Source: Planctomycetota bacterium
Lineage (GTDB): Bacteria > Planctomycetota > UBA8742 > UBA2392
Assembly (NCBI GenBank): GCA_019636195.1
Contig: JAHBYA010000001.1
Span: 162,642 to 226,641, forward strand
DNA: 64,000 bases
Reading direction: 5' to 3'
This document shows, piece after piece, positions 21,715 to 30,632 of this stretch. Numbering within the stretch: the first letter of the stretch is position 1; each line of letters begins with the position of its first letter. The position numbers and the translations under genes were made by a program. Below the pieces are notes generated by a model. That model was not told where the DNA came from and made no database searches. It worked only from the letters and a program-made list of their open reading frames with translations.

Positions 21715-22266
21715 CTACCGCCACTCATCGCGCAAGGCGCCCATCAGCAAGACGTCAACATACTTGCCATCAACAAAGACTGCCTGACGATGCCGGCCTT
21801 CATCGACAAAGCCCGCAGCCCGGTATGCCTTTGCGCCGCGCTCATTGTCGGCGTTCACTCGCAGATGCACGCGATGCAGGTTCAGCGTGTGGAACGCATA
21901 GCGCAGCATGGTGCGTGCGACTTCACGGCCGTAACCCTTGCCCCACTCCTGTGGGCGCCCGATGAACAACCCCCACTCGGCGTTGCGGTGCAGCATCGAA
22001 ATGCGATGCAAGCCGGTACTGCCCAACTGCGCATCGCTGCCCTTGATGCCGAAGATCATGAACACGTCGGTCTGATTATCACCTGCCGGCGCCGCGCTGA
22101 CGCGTTCAAACCACTTTGCCTCGCCGTCTTCATTGAAGGGATAGCGGCCAATCAGCAGGTTGCGGCGCACCGGCGGGTTCTGAAGCGCCGCGGTAAGGAA
22201 AGGCAGGTCGGCGCGCTCCGGCGCGCGATACCACAATCGTTCGGATTCAAGGAAGACCGGTGACAT
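21715..22266 (-). CDS. GNAT-family N-acetyltransferase (RimJ/RimL-like)
   Basis: A 183-residue protein of the Acetyltransf_3 type. LESERLWYRAPERADLPFL opens the domain, GSTGLHRI is beta4, and the acetyl-CoA loop is RPQEWGKGYGREVART, followed by LNLHRVHLRVNADNERGAKAYRAAGF. This class acetylates protein N-termini or small amines; the substrate is not predictable. I chose the ATG at 22266 because GGAGGT lies 5 nt upstream; the frame also opens at a GTG 36 nt earlier. It is divergent from the Mo-cofactor oxidoreductase, with a 64-bp gap. Confidence 0.88.
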   Translation of the reverse strand: MSPVFLESERLWYRAPERADLPFLTAALQNPPVRRNLLIGRYPFNEDGEAKWFERVSAAPAGDNQTDVFMIFGIKGSDAQLGSTGLHRISMLHRNAEWGLFIGRPQEWGKGYGREVARTMLRYAFHTLNLHRVHLRVNADNERGAKAYRAAGFVDEGRHRQAVFVDGKYVDVLLMGALRDEWR

Positions 22267-22330
22267 CACAAACCTCCGCGCACAAACGAAACGTGGTTTC
22301 ACGCCGCCAACAGGACGCTAGAATCCGGGG

Positions 22331-22987
22331 ATGGCTGAGCCCAACGAGAAGCTGATCGACGCCAAGCAGAACCTCGCCAAGACCCGGGTCCTGCAGGGCA
22401 AGGGTTTGGGCCGCGAGTACCCCGCGCCCGGCCGTCTGCCGCCCGGCCAGAAGCTGGTGACCGACAGTTGGCCCGTGCTCGACCTCGGGTTGCAGCCCGA
22501 GATTCCGCAAGACATGTGGCTGCTGAAGGTAAGCGGCCTGGCCACTGAGCGAACATTCAAGTGGGAAGAGTTCAATGCACTGCCGCAGACCGAGCTGATC
22601 ACGGACTTTCACTGCGTGACCACATGGTCGATCTACGACGCGAACATCAAGGGCGTGCTTTGGGCGGACTTTATCGCGTTACTCAAGGTCAAGCCGGAAG
22701 CCACCCATGTGATGTTCCATGGCTACGACGGCTACACCACCAACCTGCCGCTCACGGAACTGGCCAAGCCTGATGTGGCGTTGATCCACAGCTTCGCGGG
22801 CAAGCCCCTGGAGCGCGTACACGGCGGCCCGGTGCGCATGTGGGTGCCGCAGCTTTACGGTTGGAAGAGCGCCAAGTGGCTGAAGGGCATTGAGTTCATG
22901 CCCAAGGACAAGCGCGGCTTCTGGGAAGTGCGCGGCTATCACAACCACGGCGATCCGTGGACCGAGCAGCGTTACTCACAACCATGA
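22331..22987 (+). CDS. Sulfite oxidase-like molybdopterin oxidoreductase
   Basis: A 218-residue single-domain member of the sulfite oxidase/YedY Mo-cofactor fold. The Mo-ligating cysteine is in DFHCVTTWSIYD (about residues 94-105). Other conserved parts are PVLDLG near the start, HGYDGYTTNLPL, ALIHSFAGKPL, the cofactor-binding HGGPVRMWVPQLYGWKSAKWL, and the C-terminal GFWEVRGYHNHGDPW. No signal or twin-arginine peptide is visible, so it is predicted cytoplasmic, unlike MsrP/YedY. The TGA stop overlaps the next ATG (ATGA), which starts a three-gene coupled operon. The physiological substrate is unknown. Confidence 0.9.
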   Translation: MAEPNEKLIDAKQNLAKTRVLQGKGLGREYPAPGRLPPGQKLVTDSWPVLDLGLQPEIPQDMWLLKVSGLATERTFKWEEFNALPQTELITDFHCVTTWSIYDANIKGVLWADFIALLKVKPEATHVMFHGYDGYTTNLPLTELAKPDVALIHSFAGKPLERVHGGPVRMWVPQLYGWKSAKWLKGIEFMPKDKRGFWEVRGYHNHGDPWTEQRYSQP

Positions 22988-23673
22988 GCGACGTTCCGCC
23001 CAACCGTCACCCCGCCCTGCGCGCCCTGAAGGCCGCAAAACGCTGGATCGGCGGGCCGATCATTGCCCTGTTTATACTCGCGCACACCGGCGCGATCGTA
23101 CTCAGCGGCATCGACAACATGCTTGAGGGCGATCCGTTCGGGGACTTCAGCGACTACGCGCGCAACCTGATGACGGCGCTCGGCACGCACCAGCGCTGGA
23201 ACATGTTTTCGCCCAACGTCGGCAACTGGAGCAGCTGCCCGGTGGTGCTGGTCGAGTTCAAGGACGGCCGCAAGGAACTGCTGCAATCGCCCGCCACCCC
23301 GCCCCTGCATGATGTCTCGGTGGCGGATCAACTGGACAGCAAGCTGCCGCCGGAGCGTCGGGCGATGCAATGGATCACGCACATCGGCGACGGGCGGCGC
23401 CGCAAGCTTGACTCGCGCGCCGCTGACACCGGCGCCGGATACGCCGCCCAACGCACGGTCTATGCGCGCTGGACCCTTGAGCACTACCTGCGCGATCACC
23501 CGCACGAGCGTGACAACGTGCTGCGCATCGACCTGTTTCGCAGCCGCGTGCGACACGTCGGCGATGGCCTTTTGCCGCAGTTTGACGGCATGGACTACCT
23601 GTTCATTTACCCCGAGCTGGACGCGAAGTGGCCCAAGGGGGTCGGCACATCGTTTGCGCGCCCCGGGCCATGA
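22984..23673 (+). CDS. Membrane-anchored protein with QRWNMFSP motif
   Basis: A 229-residue protein with one N-terminal membrane span (about 18-40; GGPIIALFILAHTGAIVLSG) and a soluble domain containing HQRWNMFSPNV. Proteins with this motif are commonly found next to HTTM/DCC proteins, as here. I recognise no catalytic residues. ATG at 22984 overlaps the preceding stop, and its TGA overlaps the next ATG (23670), so translation of all three genes is probably coupled. It probably forms a membrane complex with the next protein (inference). Confidence 0.75.
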   Translation: MSDVPPNRHPALRALKAAKRWIGGPIIALFILAHTGAIVLSGIDNMLEGDPFGDFSDYARNLMTALGTHQRWNMFSPNVGNWSSCPVVLVEFKDGRKELLQSPATPPLHDVSVADQLDSKLPPERRAMQWITHIGDGRRRKLDSRAADTGAGYAAQRTVYARWTLEHYLRDHPHERDNVLRIDLFRSRVRHVGDGLLPQFDGMDYLFIYPELDAKWPKGVGTSFARPGP

Positions 23674-25067
23674 AACACTTTTTTGACCTCTGGCTGCATC
23701 CGATACCCGCCGAACGAGTGGCGATCTTCCGCATCAGCGTTGCTGTGATCGTGCTGCTGGACACGTTGATCTCGCTTATGCCGGACGCGGCCGACTGGTT
23801 CGGGCCGGATGCGGTGTTCAGCCCCGGCCAGTTCGAGAGCTGGCGCAGGTACGCCATGAACTGGAGCATCCTGCCCACCGACGCGTCGATGACGCTGGTG
23901 TATGCGCTGCTGGGGTTGCTTGCCCTGAGCGCGCTCTTGGTACTGCTGGGCGTGGGTACGCGCGCGGCGTGTGTGGCGATGTGGGTGCTGCTGATGAGCT
24001 TCCAGATACGCAACCCGCATGTGCTCAACGCCGGGGACATTCTGCTGCGCTGCGGCGCGTTTTACCTCGTGCTGATGCCCGCGGGCGCGGCCTGGAGCGT
24101 GGACAACCTCATCCGCCGCAGGCTCGGCTGGCGCGTGCACGGCTGGGTTGCGCCATGGTCCTTGCGACTGGCGCAGATCCAGATCGGGCTGCTGTACACG
24201 TTCACGGGCATCGAAAAGCTGCGCAGCTTCGACCCCGATGTATTGAGCGATGGCGGCTACCTGGGCGACTGGGTCAGCGGCTGGGCTGTGTACAAGACGC
24301 TGGTGCACGGGACCATCGCGCGCTGGCCGATGGTGTTTGAGCACTTTCCGTGGTGGCTGTTCGCGCCCCTGACCTGGGCGACCCTGGTATGGGAGTTGTG
24401 CTGGCCGGCGTTAGTCTTTTGGCGGCGCACGCGGTGGTACGCGCTGGCCTTTGGCTACACGCTGCACATGGGGATTTTCCTGACGATGGAGGTCACCCAT
24501 TTCAGCTTCACGACGTTATCCTACTACTGGCTGTTCATACCGGCGGCGATACTGATGGACCTTGCGGGCAGACAAACGGGTAGCGAAGCAAAACGGCGCT
24601 ACGTCATGTTCTATGACGGCATGTGCCCGATCTGTCGCAAGAGCATGCGCACCGTCAGGCGGCTGGACTGGCTGGGGCGCTTTGAGTTTGCCGATATCCA
24701 CGACCGCGGCTACGCCGAGTCCGCGTTGCCCGGCGTGACCTACGCCGACATGCTGAAGCAGATGTACGTCAAGCGGCCGGACGGGCAGTTCTTCGGCGGC
24801 TTCAGGGCATTTCGTGCGCTGGCGCCGATGCTGCCGCTGCTGTGGCTGGTGGCGCCGCTGCTTTGGCTGCCGGGTATGGCATGGCTGGGCACGCGACTGT
24901 ATCGCTTCGTGGCGCGCAACCGCTACCGGTATGCAAAGTGCGACGACGAGTTCTGCAGCCTGCACCTGAAGCTGCTGGCCGGCAAGGAAGTGGACGACGA
25001 GGTAGTGCGCAAGGTCGTCGAGCTGCACGAAAAGTATCGCAGCCGCAATCCGAAGCCCGCCGCGTAG
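23670..25067 (+). CDS. HTTM (vitamin K carboxylase-like) membrane protein fused to DCC thiol-redox domain
   Basis: A 465-residue fusion. Residues about 1-300 are a multi-pass HTTM domain (FRISVAVIVLLDTLISL; LRLAQIQIGLLYTFTGIEKL; YALAFGYTLHMGIFLTMEVTHFS), the fold of gamma-glutamyl carboxylase. Residues about 308-420 are a DCC/DUF393 domain with FYDGMCPICRKS, the CxxC pair expected for thiol-disulfide exchange, then FADIHD. I chose ATG 23670 because it overlaps the previous stop. The last of the three-gene unit, it ends just before a palindromic repeat and the convergent asd gene. Its role with the Mo-enzyme is unknown. Confidence 0.85.
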   Translation: MKHFFDLWLHPIPAERVAIFRISVAVIVLLDTLISLMPDAADWFGPDAVFSPGQFESWRRYAMNWSILPTDASMTLVYALLGLLALSALLVLLGVGTRAACVAMWVLLMSFQIRNPHVLNAGDILLRCGAFYLVLMPAGAAWSVDNLIRRRLGWRVHGWVAPWSLRLAQIQIGLLYTFTGIEKLRSFDPDVLSDGGYLGDWVSGWAVYKTLVHGTIARWPMVFEHFPWWLFAPLTWATLVWELCWPALVFWRRTRWYALAFGYTLHMGIFLTMEVTHFSFTTLSYYWLFIPAAILMDLAGRQTGSEAKRRYVMFYDGMCPICRKSMRTVRRLDWLGRFEFADIHDRGYAESALPGVTYADMLKQMYVKRPDGQFFGGFRAFRALAPMLPLLWLVAPLLWLPGMAWLGTRLYRFVARNRYRYAKCDDEFCSLHLKLLAGKEVDDEVVRKVVELHEKYRSRNPKPAA

Positions 25068-25084
25068 TCTTCACTGTCCAGTCT

Positions 25085-25105
25085 CCATCGCTTGCGCGAT
25101 GGGCT
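25085..25105 (-). repeat. Intergenic palindromic repeat, copy 1
   Basis: Read on the minus strand this 21-nt unit overlaps and follows the asd stop codon and folds as CCATCGC-GCAA-GCGATGG. An identical 21-nt copy lies at 56261-56281, directly after the rny stop. Two identical copies in the same 3' position suggest a dispersed hairpin family that acts as a transcript 3'-end element. Confidence 0.75.
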
Positions 25106-26117
25106 AGGACTTCAACAGCAGTTCGCCGATCTGGATTGCGTTGAGAGCGGCACCCTTCATGATCTGGTCGCCAACCGCCCACAGGCACAAACCGCGGTTG
25201 TCGTCCACGCTGACATCCTGCCGGATGCGCCCCACGCCGATCTCGTCCTTCAGGCTTCGCTCAAGCGGAATCGGGTAGATCTCGGCCTTCGGATCGTCCT
25301 GCACGACAACGCCCGGCGCGCTGCGCAGGATTTCGCGTGCCGCCTCGGCTGTGCACGGGCGCTCAAACTCGAGGTTCAGGCTTACGCTGTGCGAGCGCAG
25401 CACCGGCACGCGCACACAGGTCGCGGTCGCGCGCAGGGCCTCGTGGTGCATGATCTTGCGACCCTCCCACAGGAACTTCATTTCCTCTTTGGTGTAGCCG
25501 TTGTCCTGCACCGCATCAATGCGCGGGATCACATTGAACGCAATCTGTTTGGGTGACACCTTCACAGTAAGCGGCTTGCCCGCTGCCCAGTCGCGAGTTT
25601 GTTGCTGCAACTCTTCCATGGCCTGGGCGCCAGCGCCGCTGATGGCTTGATAGCTGGACATCACGGCGCGCTTGAGGCCGAACTGCTTGTGCAGCGGGTA
25701 TGTGGGCAGCAAGGCCACAATCGTGGTGCAATTGGGGTTGGCAATAATGCGCCGCGCGCCGTATTCGAATGCGTCCTGCGGGTTGATCTCGGGCACGACC
25801 AGCGGGATGTCCTTCTCGTAGCGGAATGCGCTGGTGTTGTCGATCACGATCGCGCCGGCTTTGGCCGCATGGGGCGCGAATTCTTTGCTCGTGCCCCCGC
25901 CAGCCGAAAAGAAGGCGTGGTCAACGCTGCCAAAGCTGTCGGCCTTGAGTTCTTCAACCGTGTAGTCTTGGCCCTTGAAGCGTAGCTTCTTGCCCGCGCT
26001 GCGTGCGCTGGCCAGCAGCTTCAGCGACTTGATCGGGTAACTGCGCAGCTCCAGCAGCCGCAGAAACTCCTCGCCCACGGCGCCGGTCGCGCCCACGATT
26101 GCAACGTTGACAGCCAT
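25104..26117 (-). CDS. asd: Aspartate-semialdehyde dehydrogenase
   Basis: Makes aspartate 4-semialdehyde, the branch point to lysine/diaminopimelate, threonine and methionine. The 337-residue protein has the Rossmann start VAIVGATGAVGEEFLRLL, the active-site Cys in NPNCTTI (about residue 132), SYQAISGAGAQAMEEL, and the catalytic His in LRSHSVSLNLEF. The ATG at 26117 is supported by GGGAG 7 nt upstream and by the family N-terminus; a longer in-frame start would read through a terminator hairpin. The upstream leader has a promoter-like pair, a Lys-rich 14-codon frame and a terminator, so attenuation is possible (see findings). Confidence 0.96.
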   Translation of the reverse strand: MAVNVAIVGATGAVGEEFLRLLELRSYPIKSLKLLASARSAGKKLRFKGQDYTVEELKADSFGSVDHAFFSAGGGTSKEFAPHAAKAGAIVIDNTSAFRYEKDIPLVVPEINPQDAFEYGARRIIANPNCTTIVALLPTYPLHKQFGLKRAVMSSYQAISGAGAQAMEELQQQTRDWAAGKPLTVKVSPKQIAFNVIPRIDAVQDNGYTKEEMKFLWEGRKIMHHEALRATATCVRVPVLRSHSVSLNLEFERPCTAEAAREILRSAPGVVVQDDPKAEIYPIPLERSLKDEIGVGRIRQDVSVDDNRGLCLWAVGDQIMKGAALNAIQIGELLLKS

Positions 26118-26135
26118 TCCAGACTCCCATTCCAC

Positions 26136-26159
26136 AAAAAAACCGCGGATCACCCGCGG
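26136..26159 (-). terminator. Rho-independent terminator in the asd leader (possible attenuator)
   Basis: On the minus strand CCGCGG (26159-26154), a 5-nt loop, CCGCGG (26148-26143) and seven U (26142-26136) end 18 nt before the asd start codon. A third CCGCGG-containing segment (26186-26180, minus CCCGCGG) lies upstream and can pair with the first arm over 7 bp, which would break the terminator. It may alternatively simply end the upstream minus-strand transcript. Confidence 0.7.
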
Positions 26160-26187
26160 CGGCACTAATACAAGCCACTCCGCGGGT

Positions 26188-26232
26188 TCATGCGGGTCGC
26201 TTCTTGCTCTTCATGATAGCAACAGACTTCAT
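26188..26232 (-). CDS. Putative 14-residue Lys-rich leader peptide before asd
   Basis: ATG at 26232 opens MKSVAIMKSKKRPA, then TGA. Four of 14 codons are Lys (all AAG), with a Lys-Lys pair 13 nt before the first attenuator arm. The stop codon is one nt from that arm (26186). There is no Shine-Dalgarno, but a promoter-like pair ends about 10 nt upstream, so the mRNA could be leaderless. Short and unproven; chance is possible. Confidence 0.35.
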   Translation of the reverse strand: MKSVAIMKSKKRPA

Positions 26233-26242
26233 CACGCGCGGG

Positions 26243-26271
26243 AAGGTAGCACCGGCCCATAGCCCACGCAA
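26243..26271 (-). promoter_or_regulatory. Candidate promoter for the asd leader
   Basis: On the minus strand TTGCGT (26271-26266), a 17-nt spacer and TACCTT (26248-26243) lie after the stop of the broken GNAT gene and just before the leader peptide frame. The spacing is ideal and the -10 box is weak. Confidence 0.3.
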
Positions 26272-26280
26272 GCGCCGGGC

Positions 26281-26823
26281 CTAAAGGCGCTTGGCAAGGA
26301 CCACGCTGCGATAGGTCTTGCCCGGCCACTGGTGATGATCAACGATTTCGTAATCGCGGCCTGTATAGAAACGAATCAAGTAGTCCGCGCCTTCGCTGGT
26401 GTCGCCGCCGATCACTCGATAGCCAAGTTCACGCGCGCGCCCCTCAATTGTGTTCATCAGTGCCGCCCCTATGCCCTTGTGCCGCTACGCGGGGTCCACG
26501 CCCAATTGCCCGGCGTAGCACACTCCCGGCTGTGCGGCCCAGGCAGGCTGCTCAAGCCGGTCAATGATCAGCAGGCCGGTACCGACGATTCGCCCTTCCG
26601 CCACTGCGACAAAGCACTCGTTGCGCTCAATGCGTTCGCGGGTTGTTTCGACAGTCTGGCTGGTCGCCGTGTAGTTGAAGCCCATGTCGGCCAGGCGCTG
26701 ATAAGCGCTGTGCAGCAGCTTCGTTAACTCGTCGAGGGAGTCCCCCGGCGCAAGCAGTCGGATCTGATAGTCCGGCTTCAGGGCAGCCAGTGGTTCGGCA
26801 GCAGATACATCGCTGCCAGCCAT
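26281..26823 (-). pseudogene. GNAT acetyltransferase interrupted by an in-frame amber codon
   Basis: The frame reads YQIRLLAPGDSLDELTKLLHSAY ... RIVGTGLLIIDR ... YAGQLGVDPA, then TAG (26487-26485, codon 113), and continues in the same frame with RHKGIGAALMN ... ELGYRVIGG ... DYLIRFYTGRDYEIVDHHQW to a second TAG at 26283-26281. Together these make a complete 180-residue GNAT domain. The stop falls inside the acetyl-CoA loop V-D-P-x-x-R-x-x-G-I-G, usually Tyr or Trp here. One base change (TAC/TAT or TGG to TAG) explains it. Without the loop the product cannot bind acetyl-CoA. TAG is an ordinary stop elsewhere in the window, so a mutation or base-call error is likelier than recoding. Confidence 0.85.
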
Positions 26824-26930
26824 GCCAGCATCAGGCCCAGCGACGCCAGCGCCAGCACGGCACCGGCCGCCACGCCATACACCAGCCAGCGCGGCGGCGG
26901 AATGTCATCGTTGCTGGCCCAGTCGCGCAT
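26778..26930 (-). CDS. 50-residue predicted single-span membrane protein
   Basis: ATG at 26930 opens a 50-codon frame: MRDWASNDDIPPPRW, then one hydrophobic span (LVYGVAAGAVLALASLGLML), ending LLPNHWLP and TGA at 26780-26778. It begins 39 nt after the methyltransferase stop on the same strand and overlaps the start of the broken GNAT frame by 46 nt. Composition is membrane-like with a charged N-terminus. There is no strong ribosome-binding site. Function unknown; it could be a spurious frame, but it fills the gap exactly. Confidence 0.5.
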   Translation of the reverse strand: MRDWASNDDIPPPRWLVYGVAAGAVLALASLGLMLAWLAAMYLLPNHWLP

Positions 26931-26969
26931 GACTATGAAACGACCGGGCCCTTGAATCGTTGCCGAAGC

Positions 26970-28211
26970 CTATGCCCTGCGCGCCTCAATGATGTTGGTC
27001 CAGCCGTCCGGCAACGGCGTGATACCGACCAGCTGAAGGCCCGCGGACTCAAACAGCTTGCGGAACTCGGTGGGCGTACGTTCACAGCCGCCATCGGTCA
27101 TGGCCAGCATGTTCACGTCCGCGAACTTTGAAGGGTGCGGCCCCGGCTCTTCGGGCATCACGGTCTCAAACAGCAGTACGCGGCCGTCGGGATTCATGGC
27201 GCGGGCAATGTTGCTGAGGATCTTGCGGCAGTGGTCGTCGCTCCAGTCGTGGATGATGGCCTTCATGACGTAGCAGTCGCCGCCATCGGGCACTCGCTCA
27301 AAAAAGTCACCGCCCTGGCGCTCGATGTACTCAGGCAGGTCGGCACCGGCGACAACGTCCGGCATGTCGAACAGCACCCCGGTCGCGTTCGGCGCCTTGG
27401 CCATGATGTGCTTGAGCAGCAGTCCGTGCCCGCCGCCGACATCAACGATCTTGCTGAAGCGTGAGAAGTCGTAGCTTTCGGCGATCAACGGCGCCTGTCC
27501 CATCGACATGGAGGTCATGGCGTCATTGAACACGTCCCACTCGTCCTTGTTTTCGGGCTTCTGGAACCATGTGAAAATCTCTTCGCCGAATGCGTGAAAC
27601 GCCCCGGATTTGCCGGTGCGCACCGTGTGTTCCAGTCGGCCCCACGGCTGCCAATGCGATTCGCCGCAGATCATTTTGGCCATCCCGACCATGGATTGAG
27701 GGTGATCTGCGCGCAGCAGGTCAGAGACCGGATTGTTGGCGAAGGTGCCCGCCTTGGGCTCGGCGAAGATTCCGTGGCCAGCCAGCATGCGCATCACGCG
27801 GTGCAGCGCGCGCTGGTCCGCGCCCAGAACACTGGCAAGGTCGGTGTAGTACAACGGCCCGCCCTTGAGGGCGTCGGCAATGCCGAGGCTGGCCGCAACG
27901 CCAAGGCCCTTGGTCATCATGAAGCCGAACATGGTCTGCATGATCAGCGCTTCGGGCGGCATTTCGGGCGGACCCGGTGGCGGGCCTGCAGGCGCCTTGG
28001 CTGCGGGCTTGCTTGCAGCCTTCTTGCCGGCCTTTATTGCCGGCCGCTTGGCGGCCTTTTTCGCATTCTTCTTCACGATGAAGTTTTTGCGACCTGCCTT
28101 GGCACGGGCTTTACGCTCGGCTTTGCGGGCGGACTTGCTGGCGCCGGTCTTGCCGCCTTTGCGGGCAAACTTCTTGCCGCCCTTGCCCCGAGCGGACTTC
28201 TTCTTTGCCAT
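26970..28211 (-). CDS. SAM-dependent O-methyltransferase (family 2) with histone-H1-like N-terminal tail
   Basis: A 413-residue protein in two parts. Residues 1-80 are Lys/Ala/Arg-rich and repetitive (SARKAERKARAKAGRKN; NAKKAAKRPAIKAGKKAA), like histone H1 or AlgP tails. From about residue 95 comes an Acetylserotonin O-methyltransferase-type domain: the winged-helix dimerisation part (GVAASLGIADALKGGP, RALHRVMRMLAGHGIF), the SAM-binding motif VDVGGGHGLLLKHI, VLFDMPDVV, and the catalytic HDWSDDHCRKIL. I start at ATG 28211, with GGAG upstream. It lies downstream of ahcY, whose product removes the S-adenosylhomocysteine it makes. The substrate is unknown. Confidence 0.88.
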   Translation of the reverse strand: MAKKKSARGKGGKKFARKGGKTGASKSARKAERKARAKAGRKNFIVKKNAKKAAKRPAIKAGKKAASKPAAKAPAGPPPGPPEMPPEALIMQTMFGFMMTKGLGVAASLGIADALKGGPLYYTDLASVLGADQRALHRVMRMLAGHGIFAEPKAGTFANNPVSDLLRADHPQSMVGMAKMICGESHWQPWGRLEHTVRTGKSGAFHAFGEEIFTWFQKPENKDEWDVFNDAMTSMSMGQAPLIAESYDFSRFSKIVDVGGGHGLLLKHIMAKAPNATGVLFDMPDVVAGADLPEYIERQGGDFFERVPDGGDCYVMKAIIHDWSDDHCRKILSNIARAMNPDGRVLLFETVMPEEPGPHPSKFADVNMLAMTDGGCERTPTEFRKLFESAGLQLVGITPLPDGWTNIIEARRA

Positions 28212-28272
28212 GGTTGTCTCCGGTTGCGGCCCGAAGGATAGAATTGCCGCCAAGCTGATTCCAGAGACCCAG

Positions 28273-28300
28273 AAAAAGCCCCGGACTTGCGTCCGGGGCT
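28273..28300 (-). terminator. Rho-independent terminator after ahcY
   Basis: A perfect 10-bp stem (AGCCCCGGAC with GTCCGGGGCT, 28277-28286 and 28291-28300) with a 4-nt loop is followed on the minus strand by TTTTT. It lies 30 nt past the ahcY stop and upstream of the methyltransferase gene. The two genes are therefore probably separate transcription units or partly attenuated. Confidence 0.85.
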
Positions 28301-28329
28301 CTACGCTTGACTGACCTGCTTTCCCGGCT

Positions 28330-29652
<1,323 letters not shown>

Positions 29653-29673
29653 TCATTACTTGTAGGGGCGGAC

Positions 29674-30513
29674 TTATAACGGTTTGTCGTCCGCAGGGCT
29701 ACCCGGCGCTTGCGACGGGTCTGTGGGCCCGGGTGGCGGGCCGAGCATCAGGCCCATGCTGGGGTCAAATTGCGGTATGGCGTGGTCGCCCTCTCTCTCA
29801 ACCGCTTCGAGGTACTCTCTCACGGCGGGCCGGGACATGAAGAACAACAGCAGCCCGTTAACCACCAGAATGATGACCGCCGTAAAAATGATGGCGCCGT
29901 AGTTCACGCCTTTCATAACCGGAGCCATTGAGTCCATCACCTTGCGAGCCTCTTCCTGCTGCCGCTGGATGTCCTTTTCGCTGGCGTTGCCTGCATTCTC
30001 GCGGATCGTGCGATCATTCATTGAGCGCATGATCTGCTGCTGTTGCTCGGAAATGCCATCAAGCAGCGAAACGTTTTCGTAGCCATACACAGGCAGGAAC
30101 AGCAGGACAATCAAGCCGCGTGCGAGCGCCAGTTTGCGGCCTTGCGCCTTTGGCCGAATCGCGAGACGAACGCCGGCCCATATGCTGATCAGCGCGATCA
30201 CGAACTCACTGACAACGTAGGCCCAGAACGTCCAGCGCCCCACCATGTCGTCGATCATGGTCTTGTAGAACTGGTCAAGCTCGCGCTTGGTCTGGTCGTC
30301 GAGGCCGGGCATCATCTCGGTGCCCGTGATACCCGACAGGCTCATGGCCACTGAGCTGGCAAGCTGGATCACGCCGATCACGCCGAAGACCAGCAGCAGA
30401 ATCCCCCAGACTTTGGTGCTGGTTGCCCCGGGCCGCCTCAGGGGCGGGGGCACAAACGGCTGTGCGGGCTTGCCGTAGGGCTGGAGTGCAGGATTCGGTT
30501 GGGCGGGTTCCAT
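29674..30513 (-). CDS. Unknown four-span membrane protein with proline-rich N-terminus
   Basis: A 279-residue protein I do not recognise. Residues 1-30 are Pro/Gln-rich and cytoplasmic-looking. Hydrophobic spans are at about 35-58 (VWGILLLVFGVIGVIQLASSVAM), 95-115 (FWAYVVSEFVIALISIWAGV), 128-145 (LARGLIVLLFLPVYGY) and 205-228 (AIIFTAVIILVVNGLLLFFMS). A charged loop between spans 3 and 4 (DRTIRENAGNASEKDIQRQQEEARK) is probably helical. The C-terminus is Pro-rich. It is divergent from the 86-aa gene across a 119-bp gap that holds AT-rich sequence (TATACAAT, CTATAG) suited to divergent promoters. Confidence 0.75.
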   Translation of the reverse strand: MEPAQPNPALQPYGKPAQPFVPPPLRRPGATSTKVWGILLLVFGVIGVIQLASSVAMSLSGITGTEMMPGLDDQTKRELDQFYKTMIDDMVGRWTFWAYVVSEFVIALISIWAGVRLAIRPKAQGRKLALARGLIVLLFLPVYGYENVSLLDGISEQQQQIMRSMNDRTIRENAGNASEKDIQRQQEEARKVMDSMAPVMKGVNYGAIIFTAVIILVVNGLLLFFMSRPAVREYLEAVEREGDHAIPQFDPSMGLMLGPPPGPTDPSQAPGSPADDKPL

Positions 30514-30632
30514 GTTGTTGCCGGCAAGAGCATACTGCTGGATTGAAGAAGGGAGCTATACAATCTATAGAGTGTCAGTTACATAGTGTCATGGACAGTC
30601 TGGACCCGTGCAAAATCCATTAAAGAGGCGCC

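Noticed and set aside
26136..26271. Lysine riboswitch upstream of asd
   Set aside because: The leader is about 110 nt, too short for the lysine aptamer of about 170 nt, and I see none of its conserved junction. A peptide-based attenuator fits better.
26485..26487. Pyrrolysine or other recoding at the GNAT amber codon
   Set aside because: TAG ends several ordinary genes here (for example nusA, infB and rny), and no following stem or Pyl gene is visible. A mutation or base-call error is simpler.
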